Assembly (NCBI GenBank): GCA_036897445.1
Contig: JAYMTL010000178.1
Coordinates: 1-29,793 of the forward strand
Direction: 5' to 3'
DNA: 29,793 nucleotides
From: Pelargonium tetragonum
Lineage: Eukaryota > Streptophyta > Magnoliopsida > Geraniales > Geraniaceae
The notes below the pieces were generated by a model. It did no database searches and was not told where the DNA came from. It saw only the letters and a list, made by a program, of their open reading frames with translations. The position numbers and the translations under genes are program-made. Numbering within the stretch: position 1 is the stretch's first letter; each line of letters begins with the position of its first letter. Below, one piece after another: positions 1-11,231 of the stretch.

Positions 1-2042
1 CTCAAACAAACCTTTCTTGGATTTGAATACCCTGTTTACTCTATTTTCTGCTCCTGCTTACTCACCTTCGTACTTTTTTAAACTATAATAAGCCAGTAGC
101 TAACAAGCCTTAGAAAATAATACTTGTTTATAAGGATCTCTGGCCAGAAATTTAATAAAGAGTTGCTGGATTGTAGTCGAGAGGTATACTTTTAGTTCCG
201 AAGACCCTCGTTTCATTTTTCCATATTATGTCAGTAATTTCTTGTACTTTCATTTTTATAGCAGGGCCCTTAAGGAATTTCATTTCTGAGAAGACAATCA
301 CTTAGTCAGATTAAGGGCCGGTTAACTTGGGAAATTTTTTATAGCGAATTTAATGCACTTGTACTGGGTTTTCTATAAGGTAAGAGCGACAGGGATTTTG
401 AATTCTAATTTAATAACTCGGAAATAACACATCTTCTATGTAAGTGAATACAAGATTCTAAACTCCTGGAATTGAAATACAGCTTACTATGAGTAGGATT
501 CCAACCCAAGGCAACAATCCCCTTATACTTCTATTCGCCGCGCGTAAACTTGATTTTTATTACCCCTTTTTATAGTAACTATCAGCCTCGCCTGGAAATC
601 CTCCCATAATGGCAAGTTTTATACTATTAACTGATGGAAAATCTCTTTTTTAGACAAAAGCCTAGCTATTCTCCATATAAAAAGTTAGAAAAATGGAAAT
701 GCCTCCTCTGAAGTTGGAGTCTTTTGTTGAATACAACCCAAAACTGGAATGCTAATTTTTTCATTACATTAAGCTAAGCTCCGAGTTCTAGAAGAATTCC
801 CCTTTTCTATACTAAAATGAGAGATGAGAGTTCCTATTAAGCACGCTTTTACAAACAAAAATCTAGATGTATAAAAAGGAGCACGGAACCGCAGTCTTGC
901 CCACAAATTAATAAAGACTTCTTCTCCTAGTATAAAGTAAGAAATCCCGAGTAACTCTCCCTTTTATAACGGATAAAGTCTAATGATAGAAAATGAATGA
1001 GTCGAGAAATTTGAAAAATAAGTACTAGCGCTTTACCGCCTAAAAAATGAAATTTAGTACATATAAATATCCAAACCCGTTTGGCAAACTTTTTTCGAAC
1101 TACTGCTCTTAACTCCTTAACTGGGTAGAATTTTCAAGGAATCTCAACGTATAATACCCTAAGAAGTACTGTAGCAAAACGGACTTCTATATTTAGTAAT
1201 AACTAGTACCTAATTGGTAATAAGAGTACAATACAACAGAAAGCTAACTCGAATACTTGTATCAAACTTTTAAATGAGGACTTTTTATAGGGCATTTGCA
1301 TATTTTGTATTAAGGGATAAAATCTTTGTGAATATTACTTTACTTCCTTTTCTAAAGATTAAGCACCCCTGCGCTAACAAACGAAAAAAGTGACACTAAA
1401 ATTAGACAATAATATGATAGAGGGATTCTCTTTGGAACAGCTTTTCCTTTTAAGTAAGGGGAGGGAAGAAACTTTATCAAAAGGTTTTTCAGTACAATGG
1501 AGGCTTCTAAATTGTATTTAATAAACTCCAGTATTGGTGAGTTAAATATAAAGCATTGCTTTCTAGAGTAGAGATAACCTTTAATTGAAAATCCTCGTGA
1601 TACTTGATTAGTTATTTTGACAGCTCCTACTTGACTAGTTTTGATTCTCGAAAATTCAATGGAGCATTATCTTGTTTATACAGTCAGTCCAATATCAGCC
1701 AGATCCTAAGGTAAAGGTTAATCTAATAAAAATCTATGTTAGATTATTCAATTCTCAGTAAGTTAAAGGATTTTTTACTTTATTGATACACTTGAGCAAT
1801 ATAGTTTACTAATCGTTTTGAGTCCAAAAAATCTTTATATAGAACTTCGGTATAGTTTTAGGAGCTATTATATCCTTGTTGTTAGCAGCTGTATTATACT
1901 TATTGTAAGCTAATGTAATTGTAAGGACAGCAAGGAATTGTATCTAAAGTTATTCTATTAGTCTAAGTCATAATCCTCTTTGACCCCTGCGCTTATCAGT
2001 AATAGAGGATAAAACCCTTATAAAATAGCGAAAGAGTCCATA
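1..2042. other. AT-rich stretch without recognised genes
   Basis: I see no frame of useful length, no tRNA-like fold and no recognisable motif on either strand. Composition matches the rest of the window, with many short runs of A, T, GGG and CCC. A GGATTTGAATAC string near position 18 looks like a reversed T-loop, but no stem flanks it. Confidence 0.5.
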
Positions 2043-2330
2043 TTACCGACCGAGGGCATTCGAGGTAATGTAATTAACGCAGAATAGTATATAGGTATAT
2101 AGATAGAACATTCATACATTATAGGCACACCACCAATTGCTTGACTTGTTGATTTGCTTTGACTTTCTTCTTTCTTTTAGTCTTTCTATTGACTGAACTT
2201 CTTTCATTTTCATTAATTACTTCTTGTTTTTATGTTTCTATACCTCTCTTTATTATTAGAAGATTCTCAAGTAAATTAGTAGCAAACTAGATAGCTATTC
2301 CTTACGATAAAGACAGGTAAAAGGGAAGTC
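2043..2330 (-). repeat. Diverged inverted repeat, left arm (tail of copy A)
   Basis: Read on the minus strand, this arm aligns over about 260 bases with the plus strand of 5060-5335, with several small gaps. Identity is highest at the outer end, where CGAGGTAATGTAATTAACG at 2061-2079 is the exact reverse complement of 5301-5319. Both arms end their Lys-rich frame at the same aligned place, then run through a less conserved AT-rich spacer into the 19-bp match, and finish with an ACCG/CGGT-type end. A 19-base exact match is not expected by chance in 30 kb. Confidence 0.85.
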
Positions 2331-2925
2331 TAGAGATACAGGGATCCTTCTCTAAAATTTAACCTCTTTCTTAATACCTATCCCAGTCTTTTTATTACTT
2401 ACTTTCATAACTCATAACTCCTTTTTGCAAGAACTACTTTATCTACCCCATGTTTCTCGCAAGACCTCTACTTTTCTTATTTTCTTAGTCTTCTGTAGCT
2501 GTTTCTTATTCCTCAGGTTTCTAATAGCATAAATTTTGAAAGGATTTTCAAAAGACTAAGAATAATGGATCCGGATTTTCTAGTAACCCCCGTAGCTTGT
2601 ATCTGGCAAAACCTAAATTCGAAATATAGGATAACCTCACCTCATTCATAACGGGTTTCCTAATCATACCTGGACCTATCGTATCAACCCCTTAATTAAT
2701 AGCTAAACCTTTTTATCTTCCTTTTCTTAAAGAACTCTGTAAATTAATTGCCAAGGAGGTTCTCTTTATTCGATAGGGATCCCTTGCTTTTCATGTATCT
2801 TTAAAGGAGAGGATCCCGTGTAAATACAGGCTCGGTTTCTATTATATACTTAATTCATATCCAGTAGAAAATGAATAGTAATATTCTTACTCCCGATACT
2901 CTTAACTTGAGTAAACTCTACTTAT
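2043..2925 (-). pseudogene. Decayed GIY-YIG-like homing endonuclease, copy A
   Basis: This is a run of coding-like blocks, all read on the minus strand. From 5' to 3' they are: about 2769-2921, holding ACIYTGSSPLKIHEK, close to the second strand of a GIY-YIG fold (CYVGSS-NL-R); 2551-2691, holding GFARYKLRGLLENPDPLF, like the family's 'KYGF-F-LEILEYC' segment; 2442-2555, very Lys/Arg-rich; and 2122-2229, Lys-rich, ending in a stop at 2119-2121. The blocks lie in different frames or are cut by stops, so no protein can be made. A tail to about 2043 follows. Copy B on the opposite strand matches the last two blocks and the tail at the nucleotide level. That homology is direct and strong. The GIY-YIG name is inferred by eye. 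Such genes cut intron-less or element-less alleles so that the element spreads. Confidence 0.5.
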
Positions 2926-4031
2926 AGTCTTAGAAATTCTTTCCTTTTTCTTAAATACCTAATGAGGCTATCTCTTTCCTAAGAAGCAGTCTTAAATAAG
3001 AGCCCTTATTAAGATTTTTAGGTCCTTTTTCTTAACTTTTGTAAGATTTGGAAAAGCTCTTGTACTGCCAGTTCAAACAAGTGACGGGTTTGATTACGAT
3101 ATTCTGAAATAGGTATCGCGGGATATTCCTTTTTCAAAAAAGGTGGTTTACTAGAGCCTTTAGCTTCCGAACCCCTTGCATGGAGGTAAAATCAACTGCA
3201 CTTTAACTGTTCGAAAAAGATTTTAGACTCAGTTTCTCATTATTTTAGATAGTCGATTCTAATGACAATTGGAAAAAAGTAAGGAGTCCTTTAAAAAGTT
3301 TTACCCTATATTTATAAAAGGATTTGGATACCTTATCAGTCTATAATATGTAAGAAAAGGAGCTTCTAAAGCCCTGGAGAATCCTTATTTATAGACAAGT
3401 TCCTTAACTTATAAATTTCCTAATTTTACCTTACTACTAATTTATAGTTCTTTTTACTCAAGTTCTATCTATAAATAAGCAGTGTTGTTTATGAGTTTCT
3501 CTACTAAAGTAAGGCATTAAAACGTAGGGCTTTTAGAGCAAAGCAATCCTTACGTTCCCGTTCTAGTATTCCTCAAACTGTATCGGTAGCTTTTAGTTTG
3601 CAGTAATTAGGGGCTTGCCTAGAGTGATTTTTTTAGATATTCCGTGTTTCAGAGTACACTGTTAATAGTAGTATATAGAAATGATTTTTGTACCGAGGTA
3701 TATAAGATTCAATATATTAGTAGATTTTTTTAAAATTCGAAATAGGCAATCCAGGCGCGTGGAAGCTTGCAATCTAATTAGCTTAATGGGGCTCTACCTC
3801 AGGTTATTAGCCTAAGTTTTCTAGGTAGAGAGTTTTATTCTGGGGTACTTCTAATATCCCCCTACTAAGTTCTTGTTAGAAATAAGACTATATCCGGTCT
3901 ACTCAGTTCTCAATATTAGTATATTAGTAAAACTCTCAGGTTGACCAGAGCAGAGTTCGGGAAGATGCGATGTTTTCTTTCCTATAGTGGGGTATCTTAT
4001 ATAAAAGCTGTCAGGATAATCCTAGTGGCTA
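2926..4031. other. Spacer between the inverted copies, nothing recognised
   Basis: This stretch separates the N-terminal side of copy A from the plus-strand copy B side. It is full of stops on both strands. Some of it may be unrecognisable upstream sequence of either copy. No RNA gene or repeat could be supported. Confidence 0.4.
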
Positions 4032-4247
4032 ATGGAGCGAGGGTGTCTAAAAGTTATGACTGAACAGGGCTCTTGGGTGTCCTTTAACCGGGAATTCCTA
4101 AATGTAGGGTTTAGTCAAGGTACTGAATATATATATGTAATGTATAGTCCATCGCGAGTTATTACTACAGGGGTGTCTAGCTATTTTACTATGATAAAAG
4201 GGGCCCTTTACGAGTTTCTTTGCCTTTCGCATTTAAGGATTAAGTAG
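4032..4247 (+). pseudogene. Coding-like fragment, possibly the N-terminal side of copy B
   Basis: This is an open frame of 71 codons starting with ATG. Its composition is protein-like, with varied residues and few Lys runs, for example GTEYIYVMYSPSR and TGVSSYFTMIKGALYEF. The second string faintly resembles the part of GIY-YIG endonucleases after the YVGSS strand. Its place, upstream of and on the same strand as copy B, fits the start of that gene. About 500 bases of stop-filled sequence separate them, and a frame of this length is expected by chance, so it may be noise. Confidence 0.25.
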
Positions 4248-4756
4248 GGATACCGGATTTCTGTTAGTATTTATTTTGCAAGTTTTACGCTTCTAATTTT
4301 CAGTGGGCCTTTTATATTCTGTATATTATATAAGTACAAAAGGATAGGGGATTCTGATATGAAAGGAGATCGCATGACTAGGATTTGACAAATAGCCAGA
4401 TCTACTTAAAACCTTAGCTACATAAATGGGTTTCTTCATTATACCGAGAATGAATTAAGTATGTCCAAATCGAAATCGCAATGATGCGCCTAATTCAAAG
4501 AAAACGTTACTTGTATAGGTTATTAAGGGGGAGAGAGCTAAGATTCAGTACCAAACGAGGCCCTTAATTGCTAAAATAGGTTCTTGTTGTTATATTAATC
4601 TCTTCTCTAAAAAAAAAAGCCCTAAATGTCTAACCTAACTGCCACTTCTTTTATAAACTCATAGACTTGGCCTACTCAAAAGGAGGTTTCTTTAAGATTT
4701 TCGGGAGGCCTTGAACTTAGTTAAGAGTAACCAATAATTCTTTTATGACAGAGTGA

Positions 4757-5335
4757 GTCGTTCGTGAGGGTCCTCGTGTCGGCTACGATGGGATTGAATC
4801 AGGATACCCTGAGTGTGCTTGTTATAGGTATTTGTACGAGAATCAAGAGAGTGCCTTTTAAAAAAGCCCCTACTTAAATTATATCCTCTATTCCTTATAA
4901 TCCGAAATTGGAAACTTGAGGCAAAGGAACACAAGTAAACAGAGCCTCTCCTCGCATCTTCCCCTATTTTTACGGGAAATTCCTAAAGTTTTAGGGATGG
5001 TAAACCCAGGAAACAAGGCAAGAAATCTTAGTATTAGTAAGCTCTAGAAAGTAATTGTTCTATATTTATTTCCTTATTAACGATAAACGCCTAGAACAAG
5101 AGGAATACAAATCTAGGTACTGGTATAGCTCCTCCTACTCCTACTAAGAAACAAGGTATAGATCGTAAGTATAAGAAGTATAGCTATTAAGAAAGGTAAG
5201 AAACAAGTCACATTAAGCCCGTAATTAAAGAAGAAAGAAGTCAAGGTCAGTAGTTGGCGGGTGTTATAGTGTAAGTATGTATATTCAGAATACTACAATA
5301 CGTTAATTACATTACCTCGGTACCCTCCGGTAAGA
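4757..5335 (+). pseudogene. Decayed GIY-YIG-like homing endonuclease, copy B
   Basis: Three coding-like blocks lie on the plus strand. The first, 4757-4858 (34 codons), contains GYDGIESG and GYPECACYRYLYENQESAF, which parallels GFARYKLRGLLENPDPLF of copy A and the family's 'KYGY-F-L-ILEYC' segment. The second, 5095-5187 (31 codons), contains TPTKKQGIDRKYKKYSY and fits a Lys-rich NUMOD3-type tail. The third, 5225-5266 (14 codons), contains LKKKEVKV and ends in a stop at the place matching the stop of copy A. The conserved 3' tail follows to about 5335. The blocks are interrupted, so the gene is dead. Shared ancestry with copy A is seen in the DNA. The family name rests on motif resemblance only. 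Confidence 0.5.
5060..5335 (+). repeat. Diverged inverted repeat, right arm (tail of copy B)
   Basis: This is the partner of the arm at 2043-2330, in opposite orientation. It contains CGTTAATTACATTACCTCG at 5301-5319, exact on the other strand at 2061-2079, followed by a GG-rich end with CGGTAAGA at 5328-5335. The two arms enclose about 3.3 kb with both tails pointing outward. This could be two independent insertions of one family, or one palindromic element. Confidence 0.85.
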
Positions 5336-5924
5336 CCCCCTCAATGTACTTGTTTTGTATCCTCTGTGAATGATAAGAACAAAGACAATGAGGAATGCAC
5401 CTTAACAAGTAATTATATAAAAGATAAAAGACTCTTTACTTTATATCAGATTTTCTTACCTACGATACCCAATACTATAAAAGGGATTCTATCCTTACCT
5501 TATTAAAAGTAACTCATATTCAAGAAATAAGCTTTTTGGTTCACTTTTAATCTAGCCCTAAATCCGAATATCCTTTATTGGGAACCCCTTAAATGACTTA
5601 AAGCCTTAATTCGTGTAGGTATCCAAGAGTTCTAACAAAATATGTAATTCGTTTAGTTCAAAAAATAGAAACTTACTGCGAAAAAATGACTCACGCTTTA
5701 GTGTTTTATAATACTTTAGTACTAATAGAATCCAAAAAGAACTTTTCATTCAGGAATCCTGGTAACTTCTAAAATATTAAAGGGTACCAGAGCGCTCCTG
5801 TCGCACAGAAAGATTGTGATATTGATGCTATATCAAAGAATACTACTATATAAATAAAAATAGAAAGTACATTTTAACTACACCGGCCAAGGCAATTAAA
5901 AAGCAAATAAAGTTGTGTACATGA
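5336..5924. other. Stretch without recognised genes
   Basis: No frame or RNA could be supported here. The stretch lies between the tail of copy B and a further endonuclease tail fragment on the same strand. Confidence 0.4.
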
Positions 5925-6084
5925 ATACGAAAGCCCGGGCTAGGTAGGCTGCACTCCCTTTAGGGCAGGGATTAATACAAGGGCTCCTGAGAGGGCTCAT
6001 AAGAAAGGCATAAGTATTGAGACTAAGAGTATGCTAGCTCTTAAGAAAGCTACAAAGTTAATAGGGGTCTCTGGATCAAGCTAG
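5925..6084 (+). pseudogene. GIY-YIG endonuclease C-terminal (NUMOD3-like) fragment
   Basis: Two plus-strand frames adjoin. The first, 5925-5960, reads IRKPGLGRLHSL, like the 'AGSSLG--HSEET' entry into NUMOD3 repeats. The second, 5971-6081 (37 codons), contains RAPERAHKKG and then GISIETKSMLALKKATK, close to 'HSEETKAKMSLAKKG', the helix-turn-helix-like DNA-binding repeat at the C-terminus of many GIY-YIG homing endonucleases. No catalytic part is visible upstream, and the two frames are not continuous, so this is a remnant. GCTCATAAGAAAGG at 5995-6008 recurs with one change at 20272-20285, suggesting a related copy there. Confidence 0.45.
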
Positions 6085-6846
6085 GTATAGAGAAAAAGCT
6101 AGTGAGAGTAAGAAACCAAGTTAGTCAATGCTTTGTGCTATAACATAAGTAAGATATTCTTTATACTATCTAGAAATTCTTTTCCCTTCAGTCGGGAAGA
6201 CTATACAAAACCATCTAAGGATCAATCTTCCTTAACGATAAAAACAGAATACAATGAGGAAGGGATATAGGGAGACTAGAAAAGAAGACCTTGTGGGAAT
6301 CCTAAAATTAAGGAGGAAGGTGGCCCTCCTCCCTTTGCTTTCGGAAATAGCATATACTAAAATTGAAGTTCTATAATTCTAGTGTAATGATACCAAATAG
6401 AAAAGATAAACCAAGAGCCCTCCACTTTATACCATAAATTTGTAGATGAGACATTACAGAATTCCAAAAGACAAAAAGCTAGCCAATAGATATCCATGAA
6501 GGAGAGCTCGAGTCGGGGTGAGTCCTATTGGCGAAATCCGCATCCATTTGAGGAGGTTTATTGATTTAGAAGGGCTTCTCCTTATAATAATAAGGTAACT
6601 TTTCCGAATTAGAAATTCTGGAGTACTCTTACAGCAAGGGCAGCCTAGGCTAGGAACTTGGTTTTTTACGAGCTAAAGTGATTCTATATATAGTTTCTGG
6701 ATCCTACCTTTGTTTTCTAAGGATTGTTGACTCAATTTATTAAGTAACTACAGTAAGCCGAGTTTTGCATTACTCAGCTAAACCCTTTTTAGGTTATCCT
6801 TAATTAAAAAGGGGCCCATATTGTATAGGGCAGAACTTCTCTGGAG
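6085..6846. other. Stretch without recognised genes
   Basis: Nothing could be supported. A slightly G+C-richer patch near 6506-6552 has no recognisable fold or frame. Confidence 0.4.
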
Positions 6847-7100
6847 CTAAAGGGAGCACCCCTGGTAATGCGGCAGTATTTGTATTATATAGGACCCCGC
6901 AGTAGAATTTTCTTCACAAAACAAGCTAGGAAGCAGTTCAACCTGCTCAAGTAAAAGTAAATGAAATTTCTCGGAACCCAAACCAGTAATACTCAGGAAA
7001 AAATGTAGGTCTTTTCCATATGCTAAGGACACTCTTTATTAGGTTCCTTCGGAAGTTACTAGCAAGAAAAAGTAAAATACATATAGTAGAGAATTCCCAG
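6847..7100 (-). pseudogene. GIY-YIG endonuclease catalytic-domain fragment
   Basis: Read on the minus strand, one frame near 7020-7066 gives SNFRRNLIKSVLSI, very like the 'GSS-NFRRRL--H' segment after the YIG strand. A second frame, 6850-7032, continues with GLGSEKFHLLLLEQVELLPS, like the 'KYGL--F-F-ILEQVEL' segment that precedes the conserved catalytic Glu region. The two pieces are in the correct order and directly adjoin in different frames, which is what a single broken gene would leave. The start at 7032 (GTG) is only a frame boundary, not a real start. The order of two independent motifs makes this one of the better cases. Confidence 0.45.
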
Positions 7101-7425
7101 ACTCATAATTAAAAGTAAAAGAAGCTAATCCTATCTGGAGTTCCTTTAGTAGCATACTTTATTCTAGCACTCTCCTAACACCGCTAAAGGCAGTAGTCCC
7201 GAGGATAATCTGCAAGATAGTACAAAAAGAAGAGAGTGCTCCTCTTATTGAAGGGAAGTCTAAAAGAAACCCCGGAACAAAAGTCTAATACTTGTTTACT
7301 AGGAGTCTCCGTAGACTAAGTCCTTGCTCCGGTTTATTAAGTAAAGTGCTTTCAAAAAGAGTTCTGAAATTCAGTACATATTTAATTAAAGAACATACTA
7401 TAAAGACTCCTAATTTGACTATAAT
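7101..7425. other. Stretch without recognised genes
   Basis: Open frames of 70 to 76 codons overlap each other on opposite strands from 7285 to 7515. Neither has a recognisable motif and both are within chance length. Confidence 0.4.
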
Positions 7426-7450
7426 TATAACTCTTAATTTAAGAGTTATA
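7426..7450. repeat. Perfect palindrome, 12-bp arms
   Basis: Arms of 12 bp (7426-7437 and 7439-7450, TATAACTCTTAA and its complement) flank a single T. In RNA this would need a larger loop. In DNA it would be a cruciform-prone site. The function is unknown. Confidence 0.9.
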
Positions 7451-7557
7451 CCTTGCAGAAAATTAACATCTAGGAACTTCAAAATTTTAAAGAACTCCGT
7501 GGGGTAGAGTGTCAAAACCCTTTTGAAAGTCCTGTATGATATAAGTTGCTTAGATTC

Positions 7558-7585
7558 TATTTAATTAAAATTCCTTAATTAAATA
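7558..7585. repeat. Perfect hairpin, 11-bp arms
   Basis: TATTTAATTAA at 7558-7568 pairs with 7575-7585 around a 6-base loop AATTCC. The arms are all A/T. Confidence 0.9.
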
Positions 7586-8633
7586 TAGCCCAGTAACTTT
7601 GTTTATAATGATAGTTTGGTTTTTGGCATCTCTATAAAATTTCCTTTTCACAGCATTCTTTTTGGATTGGAAAACCTCTTTAGTTGTTGAAAGACTACGC
7701 CCGAACTGACAACTAATAGCTAAAGTAAAAGAAATTCAACCAGAAGAGAAGCCTCCTTTGACTAGCGGGTAATATCAAAAGAAATTCTTATTTTAGTATA
7801 GTACTCATGGATTTAGAACAGAAATTAAGACAGGCATTTTGCGCTTATATAATCTAAGAAATTGCCTTTTACGCCCAAACATCTTAAAGGAATCCTTAAT
7901 CATACAAAACTTGTAGTTATTCAGCCCTTGCTTTTTTTTTGAAAAATCGAACCTTATCTTGAAAAGTAATTAGAAAAAACTTTCTCGTTTATACTTATTA
8001 AATTAAAACGGGATATAACAATATAACTGTAACCTTTAGTCTATTCTATATTCTTTCTATAAAAAATTTTCTTTGTCTGGGAGGTATGCTGCACACTATA
8101 GGCGGCAGAGTTATATAAGATCGTCTACTTCACAACGATTAAGCACTCATCTCAGCTTCCTTTTTAAGTTTAAAACCCTTTCTTTTTGCAGAGAATAACC
8201 ACTAACATTGATTTGTACTTGAGATCAAACCCTAATTTGTAAAAAGTTGTAGAATTATAGAACTACTGATCAACCTCTTTGGTATATTGACTTTATAATC
8301 CGGGGCTCATATTAACAAAAAGGTAACTGTGTATACTTCTCCTATTCATTTAAACACAACTAAGTTTTTGCTATGGTATAGTCCTATTTTCATTGCTTGT
8401 ACTAAAAAAAAAGGAAATCTCGTAATTAAGAGTGGGTTTTTAGTTCTAATGAACATTAATGTTGAGGTATAATTCAAATCTAAGAGTCTTAATCTGTTTT
8501 GGACTAGCTTAAAGCAGGAAAACCACTTAGTTGAAAGAAAATTTAAGCAGTCAAATTTAAGGACTTCTATTTAATTTAATTGTGTTTGGCTTCATAGGAA
8601 TATAAAAGGGGCCGGTGTATGCCCTCGCTGTTC
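7586..8633. other. Stretch without recognised genes
   Basis: No frame, tRNA fold or repeat could be supported. Confidence 0.4.
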
Positions 8634-8840
8634 CTATTTATAGAATTTATAGAAGGGAATTCTTATCAACCCAAACCTTATAGCGAACTCAAACCTAATT
8701 TTTTTGTCAAGATAGCTTTTTGTAGCTAAACCTAGAAGTCTTTTTTTAATAACCCTGATACCAAATAGGTAAAGCATTAAGAATCTCAACTTTATTTCCA
8801 GTGGAGAACTAAGATTTTTCGATGAAGAAAGCCGGGACAC
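8634..8840 (-). pseudogene. Possible GIY-YIG endonuclease internal fragment
   Basis: This is a minus-strand frame of 68 codons. The part ATKSYLDKKIRFEF followed by AIRFGLIRIPFYKFY resembles the stretch of fungal GIY-YIG proteins in which a 'SYL---K-R' loop precedes 'AI-KFGL--FSFYI'. No YIG strand or catalytic Arg is visible upstream. The length alone is within chance, so the call rests on this one stretch. An unrelated chance frame is a real alternative. Confidence 0.3.
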
Positions 8841-9655
8841 TTTGCGCCGAATCGCAGGAATTTAGAAAGACAATACTAGTCTCAACCCTCAGATGATGGG
8901 TCCTATAAAAAACAAAAGGAAAATCTTATATGAAATTCTTAACATATGGACTCACCTTGTTAGGGTTAATTCATCAGGAACTCTCTTATAATTATTATAA
9001 TTTACTTTGTCTGTAGCGCTTTTAAAAGGAAGGCATTATCTAATGGAGCTGCATCCAAAACAGATAAGCAACTCCCCCCGGACCCTTTTTGCATTGGGGT
9101 TCCCTATTTATATTATAAACTGAGAATTTTTAGAGGGAAATCTGTAGGGTCAGCCCGAAACATGTGTATATATTCGACTCTTTGTATTCTAAGTTCTCTT
9201 GGAATAGGTTAGTCTTTAGATTATAAGTCTAGAGAAGCGCAAGTTAGGCCCTATCCTAGGAGGGCGCCTTTCAAAAAAGGGTAAATGTTAATTAAAAAAG
9301 CATCGACACCTCCCAATTTATAAAGGCCTTTCTGTTCTGTATCTTCACAAGGAAGTGAAATTATTGGCATACTACACTCTAGGCTTTTTACTCGCTTCAG
9401 TTAAGGGATTTTGAGATTAAGTACCTTAAACCTAGGAAATAGCATAGAGCAAGACCTTTTTTTATTTAAGCGAATACTAGCTTCTAATAAGAATTTTCTT
9501 GAGGAGTATCAAAAGGAGCTTCTCCCGGATCCAATCCAAAACTGTAAACTTATCTTACACGATATGCTTTTCGGAGATTTGTAACCGAGTTAACAGTCGC
9601 GGGCTTATCTGCCGCATACGTTTGGGAGACTCGTGTTACTCAAGGTTTATACCCA

Positions 9656-9673
9656 GCCTTTTAATTAAAAGGC
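9656..9673. repeat. Perfect 18-bp palindrome
   Basis: GCCTTTTAATTAAAAGGC equals its own reverse complement with no spacer. Confidence 0.95.
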
Positions 9674-10958
9674 AGTACTTCATTAGTAGACTAGTAATAA
9701 ACCCAAATTTATCTAGAATGCATACAAAAAAATCTTATCCTTTTTGGGTACCCCTATTTTGTTTGAAGTCTAGCTTAATAAACAGGAAGTGCTTCTAGAT
9801 TTAGACTCTACTAATCGGGCCCCTGTAATAGGTTGATACAAAGAGTACCTTAAAGCTTGCTCCTGGATTTTTCTACTCGGGTAAAAATTTCATGAGAAAA
9901 CGGAAACTCTTTTTATACTTTCAATCCATTGTATAAGTGTCCTTTTGCAAGCTATCTAAATAGGAATTACTTAGACATTTATCTAAGTTTTCCTACGGCC
10001 CTCTTATCAAGATAAGTTTACCTGGACAATTAAATTTTTTCGAATTGTACCTCACTTTCACCCGAGTACTTAATTTCATGGATATTTCTTAACTAGCAAC
10101 CTTTCCTGTCTTAAATATTTAATATAGGAGCAGTGCCCGTTTAAGATTAGTTGTGTAACTATTTCCTTTTAAGACTTAATAGGTTCTTAGTCTTTGTTTT
10201 GTGTTGTCTTTGATAAATTCCCTCTTGTTCATGAAGATCCTTACCTTGCGACTGCTTGGATTAGAAAGTCAAAAGTAATAAGATGTAGTGCTTTTTACCA
10301 AAAACCCCTTTTTGTAGGAATTTTTCTAGAATAAAATAAGGAGTTCTTTAATTTTAATAAAGTCAATATGGCTAATGCTTGTTGTGGTTTATTACAAGTT
10401 GAATGGGTATCTGTTTTATTTCGGAAATAAAAAGCTTGCAGAAGATTTTCACTAGGCTTTCGTACTAATTTGTGAATCAAATGTAAATGAAGTTACAGTC
10501 ATTTTATATGAGGGTTATCAAGATTTCTTCGTTTTTGGATTCTAATAAGTGCTTTGAGCTGTTAGGCGAGTCTTCTTGGAATATAAGTAAATACAGTGTT
10601 TGGTTGATCTAAATTAGGATGAGGGGTATTTACAAGGACTGAAGAAGTCTTATTCGTGAGTTAACATAGTGCAAAATTAGGAGTCATCTATGTTTGGGGC
10701 AATACACAAAATAATAAAGGATAGATCCAAAAAAGCGTACAAAATCTTTTTATCATTATACTGGACTTAAGTAGTTAGGGATTCCTAAAAAGGCGGAAGA
10801 CTTTCTTATTAGGGCAGGAGAGGAGTTTTACAGTTAATAATCACAGAAACTTTGGAATTAGTGCAAAGCTTGGTCATATCTATTATATATACCTTTCTCA
10901 TAAGCAGATTGATTCCTCTGGCTGATACATAAAACTAAATACATATATCTCACACTTG

Positions 10959-10979
10959 AGATTTTCAATTTGAAAATCT
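10959..10979. repeat. Perfect palindrome, 10-bp arms
   Basis: AGATTTTCAA (10959-10968) and TTGAAAATCT (10970-10979) flank a single T. The architecture matches the palindrome at 7426-7450, but the sequence is unrelated. Confidence 0.9.
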
Positions 10980-11158
10980 TAACTAAATTTCTTTACCTAA
11001 TAAAATAGGTATTAGACAAAAAAGTAGACAGGCTGTAGAAAAAGTCACTAAAATCGCTCCTAAAAGAACCATAACTTTTGAGATATCCCGACACCTTATA
11101 CTTTCTTTAATTATATGTAGTAATTCTTTTCTAATGAAGTTTCATATTGCTTTTGTAT

Positions 11159-11183
11159 GTAACCTCTATAAATAAGAGGTTAC
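11159..11183. repeat. Perfect hairpin, 9-bp stem and 7-base loop
   Basis: GTAACCTCT (11159-11167) pairs with AGAGGTTAC (11175-11183) across the loop ATAAATA. It lies about 50 bases upstream of the tRNA-Pro relic on the same strand. A folded RNA signal such as a processing site is conceivable, but nothing in the sequence proves it. Confidence 0.9.
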
Positions 11184-11231
11184 CTAGCTTGTCATTGGCG
11201 CAAGTCCCTTCTAAGCATAATTTTATTATTA

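Larger units (their letters stand above)
8841..11231. other. Long stretch without recognised genes, with palindromes
   Basis: A plus-strand frame of 99 codons at 9499-9798 has an equally open minus-strand counterpart and no motif, so I do not call a gene. Two palindromes and one hairpin inside the stretch are listed separately. Nothing else could be supported. Confidence 0.4.

Noticed and set aside
3781-3810. GGCTCTACCTCAGG as a reversed tRNA D-arm
   Set aside because: The downstream sequence lacks a T-loop and the acceptor strands do not pair.
9499-9798. 99-codon plus-strand frame
   Set aside because: There is no recognisable motif, the minus strand is almost equally open, and the length is within chance.
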